Below, in pieces: positions 26,758 through 34,213 of a stretch of 64,000 nucleotides of DNA. The first letter of the stretch is position 1, and the number at the start of each line of letters is the position of its first letter. Location: contig CAJLRM010000002.1 of assembly GCA_905209085.1 (NCBI GenBank), positions 399,019-463,018 of the forward strand. Reading direction: 5' to 3'. The position numbers and the translations under genes are program-made. The notes beneath the pieces were generated by a model. The model did not search any database, was not told where the DNA came from, and saw nothing but the letters and a program-made list of their open reading frames with translations. Source of the stretch: an uncultured Eubacteriales bacterium (lineage in GTDB: Bacteria; Bacillota; Clostridia; Christensenellales; Borkfalkiaceae).

Positions 26758-27873
26758 TTATCCCATGCGCTTTAAGGCGTCGAGCAGGACCGCGATTTCC
26801 TCCTTTCGATTGAAGAGGGAGAAACTCGCCCGCACCAGCCCGTTTTCCTGCGTCCCCAGCGCTTCGTGCATGAGGGGCGCGCAATGCAGTCCGCCTCGCA
26901 CGGCTACGGAATATTTTTCCGAAAGTTCCCCGGACAGGAATTCCGATTGGATTTCCCGGTGCGAAAAGGCGACGATACCGCAGGGGTTGGGAATGGAATA
27001 GACGCGGTAAGCGGGCAGCTTTTTAAGTCCGTCTAAAAAATATCCCGTGAGAGCGACGAGATGCCTGCCGATTTCCCCTTCCTTCTGCGTCAAATATCTC
27101 GTCCCTTCCAAAAGGGAGGAAACGGCGGGAAAAGCGAGGGTGCCCGCTTCCAAGGCGTCGGGATAAAAGTCGGGCATATCGAGGGAAAAGCTTTCGCTGC
27201 CCGTCCCGCCGAACATGACGGGGCGGGGATTGAAGCGCTCGGAAAACAGGAGCGCGCCGCTGCCCTGAATGCCCATCATGCCTTTGTGTCCCGCCAGCGC
27301 TAAGGCGTCGATTCCCGTTTCTCTCATATCGAGGGGCAGATGCCCCCCGCCCTGCGCGCCGTCCACGACGAACAAGATCCGTTTGGGGAGGGCGTCCTTG
27401 ATTTTTTGCAAAGGGGGGATCGCTCCCGTGACATTGGAGGCGGAGGTGACGATCGCCATTTTCGTATTCGGCTTGACGAGGGAAAGGAAGGTTTCGGGGG
27501 AGATATTCCCGTCCGTCAACGGGCAGACGTCGTAGGTGACGATTCCCCGCTTGCTCAAAAATTCGAGGGGACGAAGCACGGAATTGTGTTCCATACAGGT
27601 TGTGACGACGTGATCGCCCGCGGAGAGCGTTCCCAGGATGGCGATATGTAAAGCCTCGGTGCAATTTTTTGTAAAAATCACCCGCTCGAAGCCGTACCCG
27701 TCGAAATAATCGGAGAGGGAGCTCCGGCAGTCGAGGACGACGGAGGCGCAGGCAAGGGAGAGTTTATGTCCGCTTCTTCCCGGATTGGCGCACAGTCTGA
27801 CCGCGGAGGAAACGGCGGAGATAACGGCGTCGGGTTTGCGCCCTCCCGTTGCCGCGTTGTCGAAATAGATCAT
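26758..27873 (-). CDS. Cysteine desulfurase-like aminotransferase (class V)
   Basis: 371 residues. PLP-fold markers: the N-terminal IYFDNAATG, the His after EHNSV, VDGAQGGGHLPLDM, the PLP lysine in LALAGHKGMMG, and a C-terminal RGGLHCAPL loop holding the catalytic Cys. It resembles the cysteine desulfurase subfamily linked to sulfur or selenium transfer. AGAGGTG precedes the ATG. It is divergent from a DUF3343 protein whose family is described as a putative Se/S carrier, which supports a shared persulfide or selenide-delivery role. Confidence 0.88.
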   Translation of the reverse strand: MIYFDNAATGGRKPDAVISAVSSAVRLCANPGRSGHKLSLACASVVLDCRSSLSDYFDGYGFERVIFTKNCTEALHIAILGTLSAGDHVVTTCMEHNSVLRPLEFLSKRGIVTYDVCPLTDGNISPETFLSLVKPNTKMAIVTSASNVTGAIPPLQKIKDALPKRILFVVDGAQGGGHLPLDMRETGIDALALAGHKGMMGIQGSGALLFSERFNPRPVMFGGTGSESFSLDMPDFYPDALEAGTLAFPAVSSLLEGTRYLTQKEGEIGRHLVALTGYFLDGLKKLPAYRVYSIPNPCGIVAFSHREIQSEFLSGELSEKYSVAVRGGLHCAPLMHEALGTQENGLVRASFSLFNRKEEIAVLLDALKRMG

Positions 27874-27941
27874 GAAAAGTCACCTCTTTTTTTATAGAGT
27901 CATAAAATATACTATTCCGCCGAGGAGGTCGGTATGACATT

Positions 27942-28211
27942 ATGACGATACTTGCAGTGTTCCGTTCCCGCGCGCAGTCTTTGGATTATGCGGGACGTTT
28001 ATATAAATACGGCGTGGCGGCGCAGACCGCTTCCGCACCGAAGGAGGCGAACATCGGCTGCGGCTTGTGCGTCAAATTCGATTCGTCCGCGTTTATCCGC
28101 GCGCAGGCGGTTTTGAAATTGGGGAAATATTCCGCTTTTAAAGGATTTTATAAAATGGATTACAAAAACGGCAGGGCAGTGGTGACGCCCTATTATCCCG
28201 CGCCGCGCTGA
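27942..28211 (+). CDS. DUF3343 putative Se/S carrier protein
   Basis: 89 residues, small alpha/beta protein. The segment GCGLCVKF carries the CxxC typical of this family, which is annotated as a putative Se/S carrier. It starts 68 bp from the divergent cysteine desulfurase. A three-codon frame (ATG at 27934, TGA overlapping this start) lies between the AGGAGGTC site and the ATG at 27942, so coupling through a mini-frame is possible. Confidence 0.82.
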   Translation: MTILAVFRSRAQSLDYAGRLYKYGVAAQTASAPKEANIGCGLCVKFDSSAFIRAQAVLKLGKYSAFKGFYKMDYKNGRAVVTPYYPAPR

Positions 28212-28558
28212 CCGCTGTTTTCGTCTTTGCAGAGCGTGCCCGCGCGCTTTAAAGCGCGGGTATGGGACAAACGGCATGGGGGAATTTATAAGTTCGGAAA
28301 AGGGATCGCTTATAAGGCGTTCGGGTCCTTTTTGCCGAAAAAACGCCTTCCCGCGCGGCAAAAACAGCGCCGCGAAGGGGAAATTTACATTTTTCGCGGT
28401 TTAAAATATTTTTTTTGAAGGCGGAAAAACGCAATCTTTAAACCTGCGTCAGGCGGAAGGGGGAGAGGAAAAAACGAAGAAAGAGGAAGGAAATTTTTTT
28501 AAGCGGGGAAAATTTTTCCGACTGTGGAAAATATAGCTTGCGGAAGCGCTTTTTTTGT

Positions 28559-28619
28559 GTTATAATAGAAACGAAATGCGAAAGCACGAAGTATTTATGG
28601 GCATTTCCGCGCCCGATTC
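28559..28619 (+). repeat. Structured element, copy 1
   Basis: Starts with a TATAAT box (28561-28566; TTGCGG 17 bp upstream). The stem GAAATGC (28573-28579) pairs with GCATTTC (28601-28607) around a 21-nt loop, and GCGCCCGATTC closes the element. The loop is nearly identical to copy 2 (three differences). Possible small RNA or cis-acting leader. Confidence 0.75.
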
Positions 28620-28637
28620 AAACATTGCGTAAGCGAT

Positions 28638-28699
28638 GTTATAATAGAAGCAAAAATGCGGAAGCACGAAGTATTTATCAGCATTTTTGCGCCCGATTC
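28638..28699 (+). repeat. Structured element, copy 2
   Basis: 79 bp downstream of copy 1. The stem is GCAAAAATGC (28650-28659) with GCATTTTTGC (28681-28690), a perfect 10 bp. Compared with copy 1, both arms changed together, keeping the pairing, while the 21-nt loop and the GCGCCCGATTC tail stayed constant. It lies 37 bp before the nth start. Confidence 0.75.
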
Positions 28700-28735
28700 C
28701 ACATATAACGTCGATTAGATTATAAGGGAAGCGCT

Positions 28736-29401
28736 ATGAAACCTCATGATAAAAAAGCGGCTCTTGCCGAACTCAGTCGTTTATATCCCGACGCCCGTCC
28801 CGCCCTTCACTACAAAAGCGCCTACGAGCTTTTGGTGGCGGTCATTCTCTCCGCGCAGTGCACGGACGAGAGAGTAAACAAAGTGACGGAAAAATTGTTC
28901 GAGGAACATTCCACGCCCGAAACCATGTGCGCGCTGACGCAGGAGCAATTGGAAAAGTATATCTTTTCCTGCGGGCTTTACAAGACGAAAGCGGAGCACA
29001 TTCTCTCGGCGAGCAGGGATATTTCAGAGCATTTCGGGGGCAAGGTGCCCGATAATATCAAGGATCTGATGAGTCTTGCGGGCGTGGGCAAAAAGACTGC
29101 CAACGTGGTATACTCCGTGGCGTTCGGCGGCGACGCCATCGCCGTGGATACGCACGTGTTCCGCGTCAGCAACCGTCTGGGGCTGGCAAAAGGCAGGACT
29201 CCCGCGGAAGTGGAGGAGGGGCTTCATCGTTCGATTCCCAAATCCGACTGGTCGAAGGCGCATCATTGGCTGATCTTTCACGGTCGGCGGGTCTGTCATT
29301 CCCGGCGTCCCGACTGCGGCGGCTGTACGCTCGCCCCGTATTGCGATTTTTTCAGGGAAAAATCGAAAACGGCGGAAACGAAGGAAAAAAGCTCCGATTG
29401 A
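28736..29401 (+). CDS. nth: Endonuclease III
   Basis: 221 residues. Helix-hairpin-helix LMSLAGVGKKTANVV near residue 115, catalytic Asp in VDTHVFRVSNRLGL, catalytic Lys in SAQCTDERVNK, and the [4Fe-4S] cluster C-x6-C-x2-C-x5-C near 185-205. It is a base-excision DNA glycosylase/AP lyase for oxidised pyrimidines. The ribosome binding site is weak (AAGGGAAGCGCT). Two structured repeats stand in its leader. Confidence 0.95.
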   Translation: MKPHDKKAALAELSRLYPDARPALHYKSAYELLVAVILSAQCTDERVNKVTEKLFEEHSTPETMCALTQEQLEKYIFSCGLYKTKAEHILSASRDISEHFGGKVPDNIKDLMSLAGVGKKTANVVYSVAFGGDAIAVDTHVFRVSNRLGLAKGRTPAEVEEGLHRSIPKSDWSKAHHWLIFHGRRVCHSRRPDCGGCTLAPYCDFFREKSKTAETKEKSSD

Positions 29402-29499
29402 GCGCTTTCTTTTAGGCGCAGGGAACTGAAAAGACGTCGTCGGCGCCCGGCTTCTGAAAAGGAGCGAAAAATTGCTCTCCTCAGAGATTGATCGGTATA

Positions 29500-29559
29500 A
29501 AACCTCCCCGATTTCCGCATACTTGCAAGTATCAAGGAAAATAAAGGGAGGTTTATTTT
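29500..29559 (+). promoter_or_regulatory. Hairpin that sequesters a ribosome binding site
   Basis: AAACCTCCC (29500-29508) pairs perfectly with GGGAGGTTT (29546-29554), the ribosome binding site of the next gene. Inside, ATTTCC pairs with GGAAAAT and a 14-nt palindrome ATACTTGCAAGTAT (29519-29532) forms the tip. The T-rich tail also allows termination of nth transcripts. Confidence 0.65.
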
Positions 29560-29766
29560 ATGGAAGAATACGAAAGCGGCTTCGAATGCGAATTTCAGCT
29601 TTTGACCATGCTTGCGGAAGCGGAGGATCTCTCCGTGAAGAAAGCGAGGATCTATTCAAGACTGCTCACCGACGCGGCGCTCGCGGAGGATATGGAGGCG
29701 CTTGCCGTCCGTCACGAACAGCGCAAAAGCGCGCTTAAAAAGCTCGCGGGAGGCGGTAAGGAATGA
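29560..29766 (+). CDS. Tiny helical protein A (coat-protein-like pair)
   Basis: 68 residues. Predicted to be two long helices with heptad-like spacing (AEAEDLSVKKARIYSRLLTD and onward). It overlaps the next gene by ATGA, so the two are co-translated. The helical hairpin resembles half of a ferritin-like CotF unit, but this is weak evidence. Its GGGAGG site is buried in the upstream hairpin. Confidence 0.65.
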   Translation: MEEYESGFECEFQLLTMLAEAEDLSVKKARIYSRLLTDAALAEDMEALAVRHEQRKSALKKLAGGGKE

Positions 29767-29987
29767 AAAACAGCAAACGCGAGATCACGCTCAACGAATA
29801 CGATAGTTTAGAGGATATGCTGTTTATGGAAAAATCTCTGCTGCGGGAATACTGTACGGCAATTTTTTCGGCGCAGCGCAAGGAAACGAGGTCGTATCTG
29901 CTCCAAGCGTTCTCTTCGGTGGCGGAGGATATCTTTTTCATCGAAGATCTGCTCGCCGCCCGCCAAGGCGAGAAAGGAAAAAACTGA
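29763..29987 (+). CDS. Tiny helical protein B, CotF-like
   Basis: 74 residues. The pattern L-x(2)-Y-D-S-L-x-D-M-L-x-x-E-K and a following helix ending F-F-I-E-D-L-L resemble the spore coat protein F family of short ferritin-like hairpins. If correct it would fit a spore-forming lineage. Start and stop overlap with the preceding gene support expression. Function unproven. Confidence 0.65.
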   Translation: MKNSKREITLNEYDSLEDMLFMEKSLLREYCTAIFSAQRKETRSYLLQAFSSVAEDIFFIEDLLAARQGEKGKN

Positions 29988-30037
29988 AAAAAGAGTCGTG
30001 AAGGGGTTGAAAATTCTCTTAAAACGCGGAAAAATCG

Positions 30038-30067
30038 TTGCGCTTTTCCCGTTTGCCGTGTTATAAT
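30038..30067 (+). promoter_or_regulatory. Promoter of the GH36-like gene
   Basis: TTGCGC (30038-30043), 18-bp spacer, TATAAT (30062-30067). The -35 box is partial. Confidence 0.6.
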
Positions 30068-30360
30068 AAACCTCGACGCGGCTCTTTTCGCGGCGTATGC
30101 GGCGCTTCCCCAACCGTCCGCTCGCTTTCCCGCAAATGGGACGATTGCTCCGACGTAAAGCGGGAAAAAAGATTTTTCGCGCCGCGAGGACGGCTTTTTT
30201 CGAAAAAGCCGCGTACGGCGTTAGGCAATCGTTATAAAGAAATCGTCGTTCACGGGAAAAAGTCGTCGGCAAAGCCCCGGCTCTTCCCCGCTCCTTACAA
30301 GAGAAGCAGCCGTTCCTCCGCGTCGGAGCCTTTGACGGACGCCTATGTTTTAAAGGGCTT

Positions 30361-30437
30361 GCAAAGGAGGCGCGTCTTTCCTCCGAAAAACCCGGAGCGA
30401 GATAGAACGCTCTATCCGGAAAGAAGACGCGCTTTGC
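30361..30437 (+). promoter_or_regulatory. Structured RNA candidate upstream of the GH36-like gene
   Basis: GCAAA (30361-30365) pairs with TTTGC (30433-30437) and GCGCGTCTT (30370-30378) with AAGACGCGC (30424-30432). Within lies GATAGA-ACGC-TCTATC. A GGAG bulge and a nearby CTCC could pair alternatively. It ends 34 nt before the start codon. Confidence 0.6.
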
Positions 30438-30471
30438 GGAAAATAGGAAAAACAAAAGAGAAGGCGGCACT

Positions 30472-32589
30472 ATGATAAAAAGAAAAGGAAACGTGTATAA
30501 ACTCGATACTCCCGCGACGACGCTTCTGATCCGCGCCGAGAGGTGCGCGGAGTATCTCTATTACGGGCGGCGGCTTTCCGTGCCCGGCTCCGATTACGAT
30601 TTTCTTTCCTGCGCCGGCGAGGGAAACGAGCCGGCGTTGAGCCTCGCGTCTTCGTTCGGGGGAGGGGACGCCCGCCGCTTTTCCGTATCCTGCGCGTTTG
30701 CGGACGGGTCCTTTTCTCCGCGCTTTTCTTTTCTCAGGGCGAAACTGACGGACAAACCCTCCCTGGCGCCCTTGCCCTCCTCCTATTCCGACTCGATGGA
30801 GAAAAACGCCTGCCAGACGCTCTCTCTCGAATTTTCGGACGAGCCTTCCAGGCTTCGTCTTTTTCTCTATTACACGGTATTCGACGATTCGGACGTCATC
30901 GCCGTGTCCGCGCGGCTCTTCAACGGCGGAAAAAAAGAGGTGCGCGTGAAGAATCTCGCTTCTTTGCAGCTCGACGTATACGGCGGCGGCTACTCTTTCG
31001 TCGCCTTCCGCGAGGGGCGGGAGGGAGAATACGAAAAAGTCTATACGCCCGTAAAGGACGGAGTCGTCGTCCGCGAATCGCGCCTCGGCGCCTCCTCCCT
31101 CTTCGCAAATCCTTTTGTAATGCTGGAAAAGGAGGGGAGCGTGTACGCGTTTAACCTCGTCTATTCGGGCGGCCATAAAGAAACGGCGGAAACGGACGGG
31201 TATCCCCGTACCCGCGTCTTGGTCGGCGTAAACGATTTTATGCTGGACAAGGCGCTTTTGCCCGGCGAAAGCTTTTCCTCTCCCGAGGCGGCGATGACGT
31301 TCGCCGGGGACGAAGAGGGCGTTTCGCTCGCCATGCACGATTTCGTCGCGAAACACATCGTCCGCGGCAGATGGAAGGGAAGAGAACGCCCCGTCGTTTT
31401 CGCAGCCGGAGAGAACCCCTCGGACTTTACGGAGCCGCAGGCGCTTGCCGAGGCGAAAAAGGCGGCGGAGCTGGGCGCGGAGGTGTTCGTTCTCGGCGGG
31501 GAAGCTTCTTTTCCCGCGGAGCACTTTGAAGGCGGGGAAAAAAGGACGGAGGCGGGCGTTTTTGCCGCCGCGGCGCGCGAAGCGGGCATAAAATTCGGGA
31601 TCCGCGTGAATCTCGAAAGCATTTCCGAAAACGGGGAACTTTACGAAAAACACCCCGAATACGCCATGAAGATCCCGGGCAGGGAACCCCTGCGCGTCAA
31701 GGGACGGCTTCTTCTCAACTTTGCGGATCCCCGCGTGCAGAAATATGCGGTCCGCGCGCTGTCCTCCCTTCTTTCCGAAACGAAGGCGAGCTATGTATAC
31801 TGGGAAACGGGCGGGCGCATGGCGGACTGCTTTTGCCGCGACGTGCCCGCGGGGGAGTATTTTCTCCGCTATACGGAAGGTTTGTATGCGGTGCTGGGGC
31901 GCATCGCGGAAAAATTCCCGGGCGTTCTCTTCGAGGGCGGCGCGGGCGGCGGGAGATTCGATCTCGGACTGCTCTGCTATTTTCCGCAGATAGCGGCCGA
32001 AGGCGGGGACGCGCCGCGCGATCTTTTTCTCCGCAGCGGCGTTTCCTGCGGCTATCCTCCAAGCGTCCTCTCCTCTCGCGTCCGCTTCGATTGCGCGTCT
32101 TTGAGCCTTCCGACGGATTTTTATGCGGCGTTCGGCTCGCCGACCGTGGAAGCGGATTTTTCCGCGCTTTCGCAGTCGCAGGAAGAAGGAATAAGAAAGC
32201 GGATCGCCTTCTTTAAAAAATACCGCCGTTTGCTGCAATGCGGAAAGACCTACCGCTTGGGAAACGCGTTTTCCAAAGAACGCTTTGAGGCTTACGGTCT
32301 CCTCGCCGTTTCGGAAAACAAGGCGTCCGCTCTGGCTTTGGTTGCGGCGGAGAAAGGAAGGGGAAACGGGACGCCATGCGTTTGTCTGAAAGGACTCGAA
32401 GAGGGAGCGGCGTATACGGTGAGCGCGTTTGAACGGGACGGCGGGAAAAGGGAAATCTTGACGGCGAGCGGAGAATTTTTGACGTCGGGAAGAATCCCTT
32501 TACAGATTTTTTGCGACGGCTCTCTTTCCGGCGGCGCTCTGTTTGCGTGGCTGATTGTCGAAAAAGTGAAAAAAAACAAGGGCGCCTGA
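30472..32589 (+). CDS. GH36 alpha-galactosidase-fold protein with replaced catalytic motifs
   Basis: 705 residues, normal GH36 length, with N-terminal beta-sandwich and central barrel recognisable (FGIRVN..., LYEKHPEYA, GGGRFDLGLL, the FFKKYRRLLQCGKTYRL end). The catalytic signatures are not intact: the DDGWF position reads LGGEAS (~340-347), the nucleophile loop K-W-D-M-N reads Y-W-E-T-G (~443-447), and the acid/base S-D-N-T-D-A reads A-E-G-G-D-A (~508-513). C-S-G-G-G-G-R is G-A-G-G-G-R. The frame is otherwise uninterrupted, so this is a pseudoenzyme or an enzyme of altered chemistry, not a decayed gene. AGAAGG precedes the ATG. Confidence 0.82.
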   Translation: MIKRKGNVYKLDTPATTLLIRAERCAEYLYYGRRLSVPGSDYDFLSCAGEGNEPALSLASSFGGGDARRFSVSCAFADGSFSPRFSFLRAKLTDKPSLAPLPSSYSDSMEKNACQTLSLEFSDEPSRLRLFLYYTVFDDSDVIAVSARLFNGGKKEVRVKNLASLQLDVYGGGYSFVAFREGREGEYEKVYTPVKDGVVVRESRLGASSLFANPFVMLEKEGSVYAFNLVYSGGHKETAETDGYPRTRVLVGVNDFMLDKALLPGESFSSPEAAMTFAGDEEGVSLAMHDFVAKHIVRGRWKGRERPVVFAAGENPSDFTEPQALAEAKKAAELGAEVFVLGGEASFPAEHFEGGEKRTEAGVFAAAAREAGIKFGIRVNLESISENGELYEKHPEYAMKIPGREPLRVKGRLLLNFADPRVQKYAVRALSSLLSETKASYVYWETGGRMADCFCRDVPAGEYFLRYTEGLYAVLGRIAEKFPGVLFEGGAGGGRFDLGLLCYFPQIAAEGGDAPRDLFLRSGVSCGYPPSVLSSRVRFDCASLSLPTDFYAAFGSPTVEADFSALSQSQEEGIRKRIAFFKKYRRLLQCGKTYRLGNAFSKERFEAYGLLAVSENKASALALVAAEKGRGNGTPCVCLKGLEEGAAYTVSAFERDGGKREILTASGEFLTSGRIPLQIFCDGSLSGGALFAWLIVEKVKKNKGA

Positions 32590-32612
32590 TTTTTTCGGCG
32601 TCCCTTTTTTTT
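32580..32612 (+). terminator. Terminator after the GH36-like gene
   Basis: GGGCGCC (32580-32586) faces GGCGTCCC (32597-32604), followed by eight T. It starts inside the last codons of the gene. Confidence 0.75.
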
Positions 32613-32742
32613 AAAGGCGCCGAAAAGGAAGGGCTTTTTTCCCGCGAAGGAGAAAAAAGAGGGAAAAAAATCCTTTTATTCTAAGAAAAATCAGGGTGAA
32701 AGAAAAATGTCGAATAAAAAACAAAAATATTTGCTTTCCCTA

Positions 32743-32772
32743 TTGACAATCTTACCTCAAATGTAGTAGAAT
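32743..32772 (+). promoter_or_regulatory. Promoter of the zinc-ribbon/DUF4190 gene
   Basis: TTGACA (32743-32748), 18-bp spacer, TAGAAT (32767-32772). Confidence 0.75.
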
Positions 32773-32825
32773 GATACAGAACAAATTTCGTTGTTCAAGT
32801 ATTTTAAGGAAAAGGTGAGAAAATT

Positions 32826-33467
32826 ATGTTTTGCAAAAATTGCGGCTCCCCTGTCGAAGAGAACGACATGGTGTGCAAAAATTGCGGCTCTTTGACCGAG
32901 TACGGTGAAAAAGTGTCCCGCCATGAAGCGATGCCTCCCACGGACGCTAACCCCGCCGTCAATCCCGACGGCACTTTGAAAGAGAACGCTTCTGCGTCTC
33001 AGCCCGCCCAGGGTATCAACCTCAACGATCAATTCGGCGCGGGCGGTTATCAACCGCCGGAGTCTGCGCAGACTCCGAATAATACTTATCAGCAGAGCGG
33101 CTATCAACCGGGTATGCAGAACGGCGGCTATCAGCCGGGACAAAATCCTTCTCCGCAGGGCGGCTACTATTACTCGCCGCAAAACGGCGGCTATCAGCCC
33201 CCGCAGGAAGCCTCCGGCTCCAACGGCATGGCGATCGCGGGCTTCGTCTGCTCCTTCTTCATTCCGCTTTTAGGGCTTATTTTCAGTATCATCGGTTTGA
33301 ATCGCTCCAAGAATATATACGGCAAAGGAAGGGGACTTGCCATTGCGGGCATCGTCATTTCCGTCGTCATGTGGGTCCTCAATTTTATATTTATGGACTC
33401 CCTTTTGGATCAGCTTAATTCCTACGCGATGATTTTTGAAACGCTCCGAATGTTTACGGGAGCCTGA
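32826..33467 (+). CDS. Zinc-ribbon, GYQP-repeat, DUF4190-like membrane protein
   Basis: 213 residues. An N-terminal zinc ribbon (FCKNCGSPV...CKNCGS) is followed by a Gln/Pro/Gly-rich middle with repeated GYQP units (about residues 75-130), then two membrane helices joined by a basic loop (DUF4190-like). The ribbon should be cytoplasmic and the protein anchored in the membrane. Such proteins are common and uncharacterised in Clostridia. Own promoter; AGGTGAG before the ATG; mscL follows after 42 bp. Confidence 0.8.
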   Translation: MFCKNCGSPVEENDMVCKNCGSLTEYGEKVSRHEAMPPTDANPAVNPDGTLKENASASQPAQGINLNDQFGAGGYQPPESAQTPNNTYQQSGYQPGMQNGGYQPGQNPSPQGGYYYSPQNGGYQPPQEASGSNGMAIAGFVCSFFIPLLGLIFSIIGLNRSKNIYGKGRGLAIAGIVISVVMWVLNFIFMDSLLDQLNSYAMIFETLRMFTGA

Positions 33468-33509
33468 TCTGCGACAAATAACAAATAATTTTACAAGAGG
33501 CATATCTTT

Positions 33510-34133
33510 ATGGAGAAGAAACACGGCGGCTTAAAAAAGTTTTTCGGTGAATTTAAAAAATTTATCACGCGCGGCAACGTGCTCGATATGGCGGTCGGCG
33601 TCATCGTCGGCGGCGCGTTCACGGCGATCGTCACGGCGCTGAGCGACAACATTTTAAAGCCCCTCATCAATTGGGTCCTCGCTTTGATTTTGGGCAAGGA
33701 CGCGCTGAGCGAAGTATTTACCTTTTTAAAACGCGGCTATGACGCGAACGGCGTACTTTCGCTCGAAAATTCCATTTACATCGATTGGGGCGCTTTTATC
33801 AACGCCATCATCAATTTCCTGCTCATCGCTTTCGTGCTCTTTTGCATCGTCAAAGCGATCAACAGCTTTGCAGAAGCGAGCGATAAGATGAAGAGCGGAC
33901 TGGAAATAGAGAAAAAAGCCGTTGCGAAATACCGTAAAGAGGGTTTGACGCGCGAAGAAGCCAGAAAGAAGTACGCGGAGGATATCGCCAAAGCGGAAAC
34001 GGCAAAAGCCGAGGAGGCTCGCCTCGCAGAGGAGAAAGCGGCTGCCGAAAAAGCGGCGCTGGAAGCTAAGGAAACGGCGAACACGAGGCTTTTGGAAGAG
34101 ATCCGCGATCTGCTGAAACAACAAAAGCAATAG
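33510..34133 (+). CDS. mscL: Large-conductance mechanosensitive channel with long C-terminal coil
   Basis: 207 residues, against ~130-150 for most MscL. The N-terminal FKKFITRGNVLDMAVGVIVGGAF is the amphipathic helix and pore-lining TM1; TM2 (INFLLIAFVLFCIVKAIN) follows a periplasmic-type loop. Residues ~125-207 are an almost pure Ala/Glu/Lys coiled coil ending in a normal MscL-like tail. The channel releases osmolytes on membrane tension. A terminator follows. Confidence 0.95.
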   Translation: MEKKHGGLKKFFGEFKKFITRGNVLDMAVGVIVGGAFTAIVTALSDNILKPLINWVLALILGKDALSEVFTFLKRGYDANGVLSLENSIYIDWGAFINAIINFLLIAFVLFCIVKAINSFAEASDKMKSGLEIEKKAVAKYRKEGLTREEARKKYAEDIAKAETAKAEEARLAEEKAAAEKAALEAKETANTRLLEEIRDLLKQQKQ

Positions 34134-34161
34134 TTGAAAAACGTGTGAAACCGAGAAAATT

Positions 34162-34204
34162 AACGGCAGAAAAGAGCGTGACGCTTGCTTTTTTGCCGTT
34201 TTTT
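34162..34204 (+). terminator. Terminator after mscL
   Basis: AACGGCA (34162-34168) pairs with TGCCGTT (34194-34200), with additional internal pairing, followed by a T-run. Confidence 0.8.
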
Positions 34205-34213
34205 CGTTATAAT
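34185..34213 (+). promoter_or_regulatory. Promoter overlapping the mscL terminator
   Basis: TTGCTT (34185-34190), 17-bp spacer, TATAAT (34208-34213). It should drive the DUF2238-like gene through a ~310-nt leader. Confidence 0.55.

Larger units (their letters stand above)
28212..28735. other. Intergenic region before nth with tandem structured elements
   Basis: No gene. It has a hairpin CCCGCGC/GCGCGGG near 28248-28269 and, from 28538, two promoter-like segments each followed by a copy of a ~61-bp element (28559-28619 and 28638-28699). Confidence 0.7.
29988..30471. other. Long leader of the GH36-like gene
   Basis: Promoter TTGCGC (30038-30043), 18-bp spacer, TATAAT (30062-30067) predicts a leader of about 400 nt. 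Stems seen: TTTCCCGC/GCGGGAAA, CGGCTTTTT/AAAAAGCCG (30191-30211), and a nested structure at 30361-30437. An open frame at 30038-30475 begins inside the promoter and is not believed. Confidence 0.65.

Noticed and set aside
30038..30475. 145-codon frame in the GH36 leader
   Set aside because: Begins in the promoter, lacks a ribosome binding site and is basic and unstructured.
30412..32238. 608-codon minus-strand frame opposite the GH36-like gene
   Set aside because: Composition is arginine-rich and low-complexity; the plus-strand frame aligns to a known fold.
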